Source of the DNA: Phoronis australis
Lineage: Eukaryota; Phoronida; Phoronidae
Reading direction: 5' to 3'
DNA: 23,540 nucleotides
Assembly: GCA_002633005.1 (NCBI GenBank)
Contig: NMRA01000001.1
Coordinates: 748,908 to 772,447, forward strand
This document shows, piece after piece, positions 1-12,300 of the stretch (within the stretch, counting starts at the first letter, position 1; each line of letters opens with the position of its first letter). Under the pieces are notes generated by a model that saw only the letters and a program-made list of their open reading frames with translations, was not told the origin of the DNA and did not search any database. Position numbers and translations under genes: made by a program.

Positions 1-3
1 GCG

Positions 4-80
4 CGTGCCGTTATGGAGTAGAACTACTCGATCTAAATTGATACAAATTAGGTTGTTTTTGGGTGGCATGCTCCTTTAAT
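4..80 (+). repeat. ~75-bp repeat shared with 7438-7514
   Basis: CGTGCCGTTATGGAGTAGAA, then CTACTCGATCTAAATTGATA and TTTTTGGGTGGCAT.CTCCTTTAA, recur at 7438-7514 with few changes. Similarity stops at the TTTAA in both. The copy at 7438 abuts the left TTAA of the 1.42-kb element, so this may be the end of a separate repeat family. Confidence 0.7.
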
Positions 81-1132
81 ACGCTCCGCAAAATTTTTGC
101 TGTACAAATTTTCTCGAATTTTCGAAATACATTTATGAATGGTTAAGTGCACATTTTCAAGAGCGCTTAAACGACCTATGCTGCAAAAACGGAGACCCTA
201 ACAACAATTGTCCTGGTCAGGGCCCTCAAATGGTAAACCATACACTGATACCGAGTTTTCAAAGTTCTCTTGAGTTTTCTCTCTGATCAGTATTCGAAGT
301 CTTTCCTTTTTGTCTTTCCCCATCCCCACACCTTTGTCGGTTGCCATGGTTTAACCCTGAGGCATGCAATTTTTTTGGGGTGGTACTCGCCCTCCCCCCG
401 CTTACTAAGGTCCTGATGCAAGGAGTCCATCGTTGGTTGGTCCAAGGTCAATGTTGTGTTTCAACACGCACTCGTTGTATAACTTGAGCATTAAATTAAA
501 GGTTTAAGAAATACAGGAGCAGTTTTGCACATTTAATTGTGCGTGTAAAAGGTTTTATGGATTCGTACCGAATTTGTTGCTGCAACTTGTCTCATGGGGG
601 TTTGCCCCCCTCCCGCCTAGGATTTTTTTTTGTTTTTTCCTCTAAAAATCAAGCATTTTCCTTGATTCCTGAAGTATTATCCAAGAAATAAATGGCAAAG
701 GAAAAAACGGGGAACGTGTCAAACATGAAAAACTGCAATTACCATAGACTCGAACCCACGACCTGACAGATAGAGCGCGCGTGCTTTACCATTGCACCAC
801 CATGATTTCACTCAAAATTTGATAAGAAACCTACTTGTTTATGGTCCACAGCGTTTGCGCGCGAAACCTACTTCTTTTTGTAAACAGTAATGCTTATTAC
901 ACTTTTTATATTTTGTGCAATCAGTTCGTAACAAATTTGTTGCATTTAAAATAGTCTTCAATTGCCCAAAAAACCAAATCCGTTTTTTTGTGTTGGCATT
1001 AATGACGCGATTGCTTTGGAAATCGTCTTAAGTTAAGGTTTGACAAAGAGAGAATTATGAGTTTCTGAGTCATTCACTAATTAAAGGCTTCCATTGAAAT
1101 TTACATCTTACCAGCAGTTTCTGTTTTTTCAT
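81..1132. other. Non-coding, repeat-like DNA
   Basis: Apart from the tRNA-like fragment and short G- and C-runs (around 373-405 and 595-615), I see nothing codable. Short T-rich tracts are common. Confidence 0.5.
743..803 (-). repeat. tRNA-like fragment, probably a SINE head or pseudo-tRNA
   Basis: On the minus strand GGTGGTGCAATGGTAAAGCA gives an A-box-like D arm with a perfect 4-bp stem (GTGC/GCAC). GTGGGTTCGAGTCTATGG gives a B box (GGTTCGAGTC). Between them the anticodon arm does not pair, and the T stem is broken, so this is not a functional tRNA. An ancient tRNA-derived SINE is the simplest reading. Confidence 0.5.
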
Positions 1133-1148
1133 NCCCCCCCCCCCCCCC
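1133..1148. other. Ambiguous base N followed by a 15-bp C run
   Basis: The only N in the window precedes a C homopolymer. This marks an unresolved sequencing or assembly point, so length here is unreliable and any gene model crossing it is uncertain. Confidence 0.9.
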
Positions 1149-1175
1149 TAAATCCGCCTATGAATATTCACTAAC

Positions 1176-1389
1176 CTTTTCACGTGGGAGTTGCAGCCGG
1201 CAGCACAGCAGTAATACCTCGTTGACAATGGAAGGACGAATAGAGTAATGCAACCGAGAAAAACTAGCAAAGATTCAGAAAACAACAAATAACATGCGAA
1301 ACCGAGTGGCACGAAAACGAGACATACGTTTACGAATAGCGGGTATATACAGCGAGATTCGAGTTGTCGCTGTGTAATCCGGGACGGCC
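1176..1389 (-). CDS. Possible internal exon encoding two hydrophobic segments (unassigned)
   Basis: An open frame on the minus strand is bounded by an AACAG acceptor-like site (AG at 1391-1390) and a good AAAAG|GTTAGT donor (GT at 1175-1174), 214 nt in all. It reads ITQRQLESRCIYPLFV, then a hydrophobic stretch NVCLVFVPLGFACYLLF, then SESLLVFLGCITLFVLPL, and a Cys-rich YYCCAAGCNSHVK. Its codons are richer in G, C and CpG than the flanks, which looks coding. I recognise no family, the acceptor pyrimidine tract is poor, and no partner exon was found in the 1.1 kb left on that side. It could equally be a fragment of a repeat. Confidence 0.25.
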
Positions 1390-1989
1390 CTGTTATCACA
1401 GAATAACAACCAATAAAGATCTAAGAGACCCAACTCAACAGTCAACTCCTGATTTCAAAGCTTGTATTATGACACTTAGTCTGGTTAATTTGAACACAGA
1501 AGTTGGTATTATTTTACATACCCTGCAAAATTCCATACGTCGTTTTTGTCCTTTTTAGCAGACAATGAAATGCATATTTCTTTACAATAAGAGAGTAATT
1601 GTCAAAAACTGCACTTAAAAATAGATTTATGCAATCATAACATGAATATTATGGTGTTGCTCAGATACAAAAATTTTCAGATTATTCATGAAGTATACTT
1701 TTATCCCTGAATCTCGGCTTCAGTGGTCAGTCAATGTCAGGATGATCGCTGAAACTTTTGTAATTCTAATGGTAGTAGTCTTAAATGCGTGACCTTGTGA
1801 ATTACTGGTGATTTTCACCAACTCCTCATTCTGAAGTGTGCTTCAAAATCGAGTGTAAATTATGTTGTCCTACGAAAGATCGATTTATTGCGCGATCATG
1901 CCGAGTATCATAGATTGTGCCAAAGCAGCAAGCATTTCACAAACTAATGCAGAACTTTCAAAAAACGTTGGTTCTAATAGGCCTTACTC

Positions 1990-2324
1990 TCCTCTGCACT
2001 TAACACATGGGAAATGCACACAAATTGGTGTTGTTTACTTTAATAAATTATGTACACATACTGATCACAAGAATTTCGAGTTGGAGAAGGTAGTCTAAGG
2101 TATCCTTGTACGAATTGAGTCAGTTTCATGAATCATTTTACATAGAAGAAGATACTTTTTCGCCAACCAGAAAAAAACAGTTCAAATTTTTTTCAAGAAG
2201 CACAAGAAAAATGCAAAGGACTAACAACTTCTGCCTATCAACTTTCCAAATTTGGAATCATCAGCTGCTTCAGGTGATATGTCAAAGCACATTGTTCACA
2301 GAAACATCGCATCCCATTTGAGCA
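1990..2324. other. 3' flank of RNASEH2C copy A, homologous to copy B flank
   Basis: This stretch aligns with about 22090-22425. CACATACTGA..CACAAGAATT, TCATGAATCATTTTACA, CAGTTCAAATTTTTTT and AGCATGCAGTGT each have a match in the same order. It sets the outer side of the duplication and probably includes 3' untranslated or downstream sequence. Similarity fades below ~1900. Confidence 0.6.
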
Positions 2325-3328
2325 TGCAGTGTGGGAGCGGAGCATTGCGTCCCGGGTTCTATGCAACAGGGGTCATTTGTGTCCCGGATTGTCTGTTTTC
2401 CAGGTTTTAAGTGTCTATGTGCCACGAGTTCAATGTGTCCCGCGTTCTATGCATCTCGGGTTCTATGTGTCCCATTTTATGGGTTTTGTGTTCTTTGTGT
2501 CCCGGGATGTACATGTATGTGTACCGATCTTTTGCATTATAGTCGAGGCGCTAAGTGGACGAGTGTGCAAGTTTTATCTACAATCGCCCAGTTATGTCCA
2601 CATGACAATTTTGAGGTGCTTTTTCCATCCTGATATAGGGCAAAACATTTGACAACATTAATTAACCCTGATTTGCATGCATAACTTGGTCAAAATTTGG
2701 CCTAATAGCATAAATTACATGCAGGCATATCTCTGAAACCACTTACCAGTAACAGAATCTCTGAAACTTTGGGTCAATCCATCGGGCACCCAATTAGTTT
2801 TTGACACTTACGAGGTCATTCAAGGTCCAGATCACGTGATGCTATCTTTAACCAAAAACATACATAACATTCAAACTACAAGTAGTATCCGCAGGTTTTA
2901 TAAGAAATTACCATACCTGGTGCGAATGACCATTTTGAGTTAACCTTTCAAATCTGATAAAAGGCAAAACTCGACCTCATTAACTCTAATTTGCATGTAT
3001 AATTAGCTCATAATTAGCATAATTTACTTATGAGCATATCTCTCAAACCATTTGGAGGTATCGGAAGATCAGACGCTCAATTCTTACCGCAATGTTCACC
3101 TGGACTCAGTTCATTTTTGACACTTTAAAGGTCATTCTAGATCACAGTCAGGTCGCAATTTCCCGAAAACTGCTAATTTTACCCAATAAACTACCACACC
3201 AGGACACACAGAACCCGGGACACATAGATCCCCTTTAGATGCACAGGAAGCTGGATACATAGAGCCCGGGACACATAGAAAACGGGACACATAGAACCCG
3301 GAGCACATCAGGATGACCCCTGCAGTGT
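2325..3328. mobile_element. 988-bp insertion with 8-bp target duplication and inverted subterminal repeats
   Basis: TGCAGTGT occurs at 2325-2332 and again at 3321-3328, bracketing the 988-bp insert 2333-3320. The paralogous flank of RNASEH2C copy B has this 8-mer once (22426-22433), in alignable surroundings, so copy B is the empty site. The left 190 bp carry repeats of GGGTTCTATGTGTCCC (2347-2515). The right 125 bp carry the same motif inverted (GGGACACATAGAACCC type, 3196-3302). The extreme termini pair only weakly. An 8-bp duplication suggests hAT- or P-like insertion, but without a transposase the family stays open. It is 63 nt beyond the stop of RNASEH2C copy A, probably within its 3' untranslated region. 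Confidence 0.72.
2634..3208 (+). repeat. Two diverged direct copies (~250-290 bp) inside the 988-bp insertion
   Basis: The units 2634-2925 and 2959-3208 share an ordered series of landmarks: GGCAAAAC, TTTGCATG.ATAA, GCATATCTCT.AAACCA, TTTTTGACACTT, GGTCATTC, and TTACCA-type ends. Spacing is about 320 bp. They form the core of the element between its inverted subterminal repeats. No reading frame is preserved. Confidence 0.6.
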
Positions 3329-3391
3329 CGTGCACCTAAACTTTGTCGATCTGGCGAAGTATTTCCCGTTTCTGCAGTAATTCGGATGCCA

Positions 3392-6300
3392 TTACTTGTC
3401 GACGACACTTTGCTGACTATTGTCTAAGTCTTCAACAGGTGAATGAATCTGAAAAAGCAGACGGCAATTCAGTGACACGCATTATATATGCAGAATTAAA
3501 TAATACATTCAATTTATTATATAAGTGCTCAATATGTGTAACAAACATTATAATCAGTTAGATTTGGACGATACAGCCTTGTGTTCCCATATATTCAGGG
3601 GATGTAGACACCAAGCTTGGGACTGGGAGACTCTTTTGACACCAATATGGATCAAACTGAACTGTACATTAATTAACATTGGATAGAAACGTTGGAGGTT
3701 GACTTTCCCATAAAACTGGTGCTCCTGACGCAAATAGTTGATGTGGGATTTTGGACAACAATAATGTACCCAATGGAAGGCCAACTGATTCAGAACATTT
3801 GCTGGTTAAATCTCAGGAGACTGAAAGTGTAGGAAATACCAGTTGGGGTTACAGTCACAGTGGTTGACCTCTTTCAGCCAGAACTTTCCCTTCCTAAGAA
3901 TTATATTTGGAGACCTTTTACATCCAACAAGCCAAGGCCATTTTCAATCCTCTGGTTGATATCCCGACAAATGCTACAATAAAATGTCACTAATACAGAA
4001 CACAACATGATGGACAAGTAAAATTTGATGTTTCCATGAAAGATGTGTAGCAATAAAGTAATGATTGTACATATTCAAGGTCTGTACCATAGCTACCTCC
4101 AGACATATTTTGAAAAATTCTGGACATTCACAACAATGTTAGAAGCCTTTGAAAATTAAAAAGGGCTACTGTGGTAATTATTTTATCTGAAATTGATGAG
4201 ATTTTGCTGTAGGTCTGTGTTTATTCAGCCCCAGTCTTCAAAATTTGTTTTTGTTAAGAAACAACTGAAGGTCTATCTGGAGAATTCTTGTAACCGACGT
4301 CCCCTATACGCTGTTTTGTGAGGGTGATTGATATTTTCTCAGGGACTCCTCAAGCCATTTCAGAAACGAGTTCTGGCTGAAAGATATCGCTATGACCAAC
4401 TTTTATTGGTCTCCTAAAACTTGGACACCAATAGTTCAATCCTCTCCCCAGCTCAATCAGGTCCACTGTTCCAGCTAAAATCTCGCCTGTATTGTCTGTG
4501 GCTCAGCACAGATTTTATTTAAATAAAAGTAGGCTGCAACAACTTGCAGTCACTACTGCTTAGGGTACTGTTCAATCACACCCATTTTGTTTTCAAAAGT
4601 ATCTCCCAGGCCTTCTGTCTACATCAGCTGGAAAATATGTGAATCCCACATTTGGAATGAACTATGGTTTTTGGCACACCTCGTATAATTTGCACATATT
4701 CAAGGAGCTATGGTATTTGGTGCACCCCATACAATATGCACATTTTCAATGAACTCTCTGAAGTTTTTGCTCACTGAAAGATTCAAAGCTGAGCCCACCA
4801 CCTTTATGCAAACTAAGATGACATTACATTTGGAAGTGTACATAAGGTAAGAATTTTATGCCCTTCTTCCAAAAGAAACCCGTGCATAAATATCTAAACA
4901 GCAACAGCTGATAAACCTTACAAGGGCAGTACGACTACAGCAAGTTGTTTGAAGCACATACGTCTGGGAGGCTATCATACAAAAAGTTAATTTACCGTAG
5001 AAAGCCACAGTATCAGTTCATAGGTTAGCAAATCTTTATTGTGTGAAAGATTCCTGAGGAGTGCAATTACCAGTTAAAAGTTTTAAACTTTTTTTAAAAC
5101 TTCAATACTACATTTAGCGTCGGGCTACGCCAAAAGGGACAGAGTCCACAACTTGTTAACAATGATAACAAAAGGATGTCACTACTCGTAGAAACGTAGA
5201 AACACAGCACGAGCAGGTCTCAACCTCAGATTTTGTTGTGTGAACTGCTCATACAAATAATGTGTACTGATTATCTGCTTTTCTCGTAGGTAGGAAGTGA
5301 GCTTGTACAGAACATTGGACCAGAGGGGGGATTGGCTGTTACCAGGCACATGACATGCTCTCATTAACTTTCAGTTCGACTGATCAAAGAGCAAGTTTGA
5401 ATGCTCCAGTGGACAGTACCTCAGTTCACTAGTTCCTCAATGAAGAGACAGATGGGCAAACACGCAATCTTGGCAATGAGGGTTTTTCAATTTCAGAAAA
5501 TGTTACCTAACAGAAGCAATCTAAATACCCCAACATCAAATGAGGGGATTAATATCTAGATATTAAAATAACTTGACATCACATAAGGGTATTAATATCT
5601 AGATAATAAAATACCCCCCCCCCCATCACAGGAGGGAATTAAGGTACTAAAATATCTTGGCAACACATAAAGGGGTTAATATCTAGACACTATAAAAATA
5701 CTCTGGCATCACACAAGGAGATTAATGTCTTGATATTAAAATACCCCCAGATCACATAAGCGGATTAATACCTTGATACTAAAACATGCCGCATCACATA
5801 AGGGTATTAATATCTAAATACTAAAATATCCCAGCATCACATAAGGGTAATACTAAAATATCCCCGCATCACATATTAAGTGAATCAATACCTACATACT
5901 AACATACCTCACATAACATACCAGATTTAATTAGTCTTTTTTACCGTCTTAATCGGTCTATATCCACATCACCTCTTATACGGTCGACCTCACCTTGCCG
6001 AGAGGTGTCACATTAACCTGTGCGGAAGATGAGAAACGACGCAGCGACGTCAGTGGTTCGTCTTCAGAGCGAATGCCGCTATATTGCGGTGCATCGTTCC
6101 CGCTTATCCGAACTATGAAGCTGCGAAGAAAGCGGGTATATCGTTTTTTCGACTTCCTCGAGAGCCCGAATTGCTTCGGAAGTGGCTCGCGGTGGTGATG
6201 AATGAAAGGTACGCTATGAGGCCGTGAAACATCTCCGTGTCTGTGGCCGGCATTTCGTCGACAGTGATTTCTCTGACAAATTCCGGCTCACCTAAGAACT

Positions 6301-9300
6301 ATCCATACGTTCCGTTGCCTGTGCATGATCACGGCGCCTCTCTAGTATTTATTGAATAGTGTATTCTGGTTCTAACTGATAGCCTGTGAAACCTAACGAC
6401 CCAACCTGTGAAGTCTTCGTCCGATGAGCTCTTGACTATGACTAAGTCGGGATTAGAGCCGGGCGAGTTGCCATGTAGACGTTTATTATTCTGCGTACTG
6501 TTTCAAAATGAATTATTCTCATCCTAACCAATGCTTATATGAAACTGAAACAAAGCCCGTCTCATTAGATACAATTTGTAAGCCCTTGGAGTGCTCGTGA
6601 GTGCAAATGTTTTCAGAAGCCAGCAATAAATAAACCACTGCGTTACCGGCTTCTGATGCCGGCAACAAATGTAATTCACTGGGCACCGAGGCCGTGTGAG
6701 CGCATGCTAATTCAGTGTTTGCTGACAGAAAGCTGTTGTGAAACAATTCCTCAATTTTATATGCTACGGTCACATATTAGGGGAATTTTTATTTAGAAAT
6801 ACAAATATATTATTTAAATCATTGCTACTGTACAACCTTGGCCCTGACGGTCTGTGGAAGGGTAACCCGACTTCGCAGCCCCCAACAAGTAAGTAAATTT
6901 TCAGTTTCGTGGCTAATTCACATACATAATTACGTGCACATTATTTCTTTGGCTCACTATTATAGTCTTTACATGACTGGAGGTTTAGTTTCCAACTCAA
7001 GCAGGTTTATATTCGTGCCAGTCCCAGCGGCTGCGACGGACCTGATCGGGTTCCGAGTCACTGGCCGGGATAACAAGCGTTTTGTGTGTTTAGAATACAG
7101 ATCTAGGCTCTCCTGTCTGTATTTCACGGAAGAATACTTCCAAATTATCTCCGAACAGACCCCAAACTCCTACTACGGACCTTGGTAAATTGGCATGCGA
7201 ACTTTGTAGGTTACGGTATGTCCAAATACCAGTAAAACCGTAACAGCAAAATAAAACAACTCGGTGTATTTTTAAGGGTTACGTATCGTATTGGTGTTAA
7301 AACGATGAATTCAAGTGATAAGCTGACACCACTAACCCGTGTTGTGAACTGCTGAACAGACTGCGCGTGAAACCAATTACCTCATTGGATAATTTCAACA
7401 CCTCCGTCTGCCGTCAGGTGTCAGGTAACGCAACCGAACTTGCCGTTATCGAGTAGAACTATTCGATCTAAATTGATACAAAATAGTTGCTTTTTGGGTG
7501 GCATTCTCCTTTAAGGTTATTTCAAACCTTATTTAGTGGCCTCTGTTCTAACTCGTATATCAAAAAAACTAAGCTTTGTCAACTAGTAAAAGTATATATT
7601 TTCTGAAAGAACAAAGACCAGGAAATATAAATATACTTTTTGTATTTATTTGTCATTATTATTTTTACGTAAAAACCTTTTTTAAGTAAAAATTCCATTT
7701 TTAAGAAAGGTACATTCATAGCAAAATAACCCCTCGGTCGATTTTAACGAAACCTTTTTTAAATGAAAACTTCATCAATTACCTCAAAAACGCTGTTAGG
7801 AATTTTCGATTAGTTTGTTTGTTTGGTTTCTATGACAAATAAACTCGCAAAACGTAAGGTATTTTTGTAAAAAATTGAAGTCGTATTCGTTTTTGCCACA
7901 TTACACAAAAACTAAGCTTTTATATCAAAAATCCTAACAGCGTTTTTGAGATTGGTGACTAAATATTAAGTCTGGAAAGTTTCAGCGAAATCCATCGAGC
8001 CATTTTCGAGAACTCGTGTTCCTAAGTTCAAATAAAGTCGATTTGCCGAAGCCGAGAAAAAGCCGATTAAACTGGGACACGTGAAAATCTCTAAGTCTTT
8101 GGTAAATTATTCTGTGAAAACTTGTTTTCGGTATACATAACCTATAGAATCCTTAACTATGTCACCAATTTCAATGTTTTCTTGCAATGTTAACTAATTT
8201 TGCAGTGCGTAACTAACTTAAATATCATTAAAACCTCAAATAGACCTATCTTTCGCAGCCAACTTCTGCCATTTTGTACGACCTACTTTCTAAGTAGGTC
8301 ACAGTTCATAGCCTGTACACGTCACGTGCTGGGAGACTGATACCAAACCAAGTAAGAAATGGATAACAAAAATTGAATTGGTGGTTAAAGTAAGTCGTTA
8401 ACATGAAATCGAAACATCGAAATGTTAACTTAATAATTGAATTAAGGAATAAGGGGGAGGATTTATCTCTTTTTCACAACTTTCTGTGTTCATGACCAGA
8501 CTGAGGCCTGAGGCAACTCGTAGCATTCGTTTTCAACGTCAACGGTCGTATGCATGTAGACGCACAACTCCCTTAGGATCAAAACTACGTTTTGTCTTCG
8601 TTTTCCCTGGCACCATTCTATCATAACCACACCTCGTGGTTCAATGTTATGGCGAATTTGTGAATGAAAGGACTGAGGGTATACCGAAGCTGTTCTGTAC
8701 CTGGCGGGAGACTCTATTTACTTGAAAGCCCTTTAACCTTTGACCTTGGATAAGTGGTAAACAAATATCCACGCGGTTGTGCGGTTCCAAGGTGGTTCTG
8801 CTAAATCTTTTTTTCTCGCTACGCAGTATATATTTTGTATTTGAAGTTCCCAGAGAATGAAGATAAGGTATTTTGCTAGACACAGGTGAAATATTGTAAA
8901 AATGGCCAATTTTTGTGAATAAGGTTGGAAATATCCTTAAGGGGATTAATATCTAGATACCATAATACCCCCCTAGATACATCTTGTCAATACTCACAGC
9001 ATGTGCTATATCAACCCAGTCCATTGCCTGTTGGATTTTATCATTTTTACTAGGTGTGGTATCCAGATTCCAGCTGGTGAACTGCGTAAATTTGTGCGTA
9101 ACATTTAACTGTCGATCCTCATCTTCGTATGATTTCCCAGTCTCTCGCAAAACCACACCTGGAAGGTAGCATAATTTAGCGCGCAACAAAATCATTTGCT
9201 ATGAGGATGGATTCAATATTGAAGCATTATGAAGACAATCTGGAATCCATTTTAAGGTCAAATCTTACCAATTAATTAGATTTTGTGAATACTTTGTGAT

Positions 9301-12300
9301 AATATAGCAGTTTAAACAAAAATACAGTAAAACGAGTCACTCAATTACATCAAAATCTCCCATCTTTGATGGTAATATCTCAGCAACTTAGGATAGAATA
9401 TGGTAGACAAGTAATATCTTATTTTCTCACTAAATTCTATAAAAGATGTTTAGCGCAAAATTAACACTTTTTTCTGTGTTCAAGCTCTGTACCATAGCTA
9501 CTAATAAACAATATTTAGAAAAACTGTGCTTATTCACAATAATATTGGAAGTCCTTAAAAAGTGAAACACATATTTCTGGTAATTAATTTTGTCCGAAAT
9601 TGGTGAGATTTTACTGCACTAGAAATCACTTTGACATTTTCCATTCTGCTTTTGTGCAAATTCAAGATACGTGTCTATTATACTCTGCTTGAGTACATTA
9701 CGGTTTAGTTATGCAGTTCTAGTCCAAGCTCTCACTTGATGGCCTGTAGACTCGAGCTATAAACTTGAGTAAAAGCTCAAGATTCCAAGTACAATATGGT
9801 TTAAGAGGATGATTATCTAATCCTAGCTTGCACTTGATGACCGGAGCTTTAACGCCACAATTTTCGAGTCCGAACTCAAAATCTAAAGTTTGTACTTTGA
9901 ATCTAGAGGTCATCAAGACCAAACTTCGACTAAAAACTCTTCTCTGAAAACCAAAATGCATACAAACACAGAATAATAACACTTTTCTATCTAGAGTTCA
10001 CTTCACACTAAAGTGGAGTGCAAAATGTGAAAAACAATTTTGAGTACGGAGATTAAGACTCCGGCCCGTGATATTGCGGAAGAAACGAGTAAGCAGTATG
10101 AACACACTTCAAACTGCTGTAGAATGTACACTGTACTGTACAGTATACTATAGTATAGTTCCACAGTGCAACGTACTGTAGTGCAGTACTGTACTATATG
10201 GTACAGTCCATAGTACAACACTATACAGTAACACACTTCAAACTGCTGTGGCATGTACACTGTACTGTACAGTATACTATAGTATAGTCCCACAATGCAC
10301 CGTACTGTAGTGCAGTACTGTACTATATGGTACAGTCCATAGTACAACACTATACAGTAACACACTTCAAACTGCTGTGGAATGTACACTGTACTGTGCA
10401 GTATACTATAGTATAGTCCCACAGTGCACCGTACTGTAGTACAGTACTGTACAATATAGGACATTACTATAGCACAGTACTATGCAGTACCATACAGTAC
10501 AGAACAGTTAGATCAGCAAAGACTACGGAAATCTCCCATCCATTTTTCAAAGACAGACTTCATTTTCAAGTTGTGCAGAATTTTATTAATTTGTTCAGCA
10601 CAAATTGCTTATAATGGGATCCATTTTCTTTCAGCAATAATTCATGTCAGAAATTTTGAAGAAAAATTTACTATCATGTGTCCGCCAAATTGTGTGGAGA
10701 ACTGAGGAGAATCGGAACACCAGCCATGAATCTGACTCTCTGATTGGAGTCAGACCTGACGTCCTGGATAAACTGAAGAGTATTTACAATTGTTAGACAT
10801 TGAGAGTTAACATTTGATTGAAACGATAGCGATACAAAGCTCAACAGGGTCAGGTAAGTGAAAATTGTCTCACTAGTTCATATCAGATAGGTAGATTGTT
10901 ACCAATATTGGATCAAATAATTACGAAAATTCATCTTTTTCAAATTTCAAAGGCTTTCAAGGCTCTCAATGGTAGCAGAATACAAAAATGATCAAGCAAT
11001 TTTGAGTTATTAAGTGATTTATGAAAAAAATGAAACACGGCAATTTGTTGAGAATTATTTAGGGCTGTTCCAGCAAAATCTGTATGGGAGAGGGGGAAGG
11101 CACTTTTATTTCGTACCCACCGCCCATATTTTTCAGTTATTTCTCCAACCCATGACCCATAATTTTTTAATTATTTTAATAGGTTAAAATATAAAATCCA
11201 ACACTTGCAAACAAATTGCCTCCAGGTTTACCTGTTAAGAACTTAGATGATTGACAGACAAGAACTAGTTGTCTTGTCCAATATTGTCGAAAACTAAAGT
11301 AGCCTGTGAGCAATACTTTTGGCAGCCACCAATTTCAATGAACATTTTTTCAATTATAAGGATCTATGAATCTCAAAGTTTCTCCACGAACTCTTTTAAA
11401 CTTCTATGTCAAGTGAATATTGGAACTTGTTTATCTTACTCCTCATACTTTTGATTTAAAAATCATCAATTTTCTTATATGTGTTAACACCAGTTTAGTG
11501 TTGCATAACTTTTCAATTCAATAGGACTGCAGACAAACAGTTGGCTCAAATCAAGTTGCCCATGACTTGTTTAATGGCTTTGTGAACATGTTGCACTCTG
11601 TTCACTGGCAATATGGGCTGAAGTAACCAACCTGTCAACATTAACAGGTCGAAAAATACCACCCATTTTTAATGCATCACTTCTTACAGGAACGACCACC
11701 CATAATTTGAGTTTTTTTCTGGAAACCACTACCCATGAATTTTTATTTCTACTGCCGTCCCCCCCCCTCCCACACGGATTTTACTGGAACAGCACTTACT
11801 AAAATTTTACAGTAGGCCGTAATACTTTTGTTAATATGAATAACCCAGTCGGCAACAACTACAAACAACCATAGGCCGCTGCAAAACAAGTGGGTAATTG
11901 CCGTGCAGTACAGAGCAGGTCTACAAACTTCAGTTATTTCAAACATAAGTATGTGAGAACTAGGGACAAAACAGGACAGAGACAGACAATTGCTTGAAAC
12001 ACACATGAGCTCACCTGAATATCCTCGAGGTAAAACAATCTGAGTGCCTTCCAATGGCCTGCCTCTAAATGATGCTGTTTGCACTAAAATGTAAAACGTA
12101 ATTGTGTTGCACACTCAATTGTAGATTATGTATTACATGGAAACAAATTATTTCATCAAGCGTTTTATCATCAGGGTACAATGTTTAGTGAAACATCAAT
12201 TCGCCAAGCACGACCAGGCAGAATTACAAGATCGCAAATCAAAGAAACCCTGAAATACTGTTTCCCACAGACGACACACAGTTGGCAAAAGTCGAAAATG

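Noticed and set aside
743-803. Functional tRNA gene
   Set aside because: A and B boxes are recognisable, but the anticodon and T stems do not pair and no acceptor stem is found.
1862-2098. 78-codon plus-strand open frame near the RNASEH2C copy A flank
   Set aside because: The partly homologous flank of copy B does not keep the frame, so there is no sign of coding selection.
2329-2652. Two overlapping open frames of 100-107 codons
   Set aside because: They run through the tandem GTGTCCCGGGTTCTAT motif at the left end of the 988-bp element and reflect repeat composition.
5530-5930. Regular repeat spacing suggestive of a CRISPR-like array
   Set aside because: Units are contiguous and degenerate without unique spacers, and the context is an animal intron; it is a minisatellite.
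6838-7188. 116-codon plus-strand open frame
   Set aside because: It has no recognised motif, a low-complexity start and no plausible splice partners, inside an inserted repeat block. Not called as a gene.
8953-8997. Extension of RNASEH2C exon 3 past AHA to an in-frame stop
   Set aside because: GTGAGT at 8997 is a good donor, and the conserved exon 4 beginning IHSP restores the family C-terminus.
10003-10464. 153-codon open frame on the minus strand with a repeated Tyr-, Val- and Cys-rich peptide
   Set aside because: It is translation of the 129-bp satellite. The period is a multiple of three, so one open unit stays open in all.
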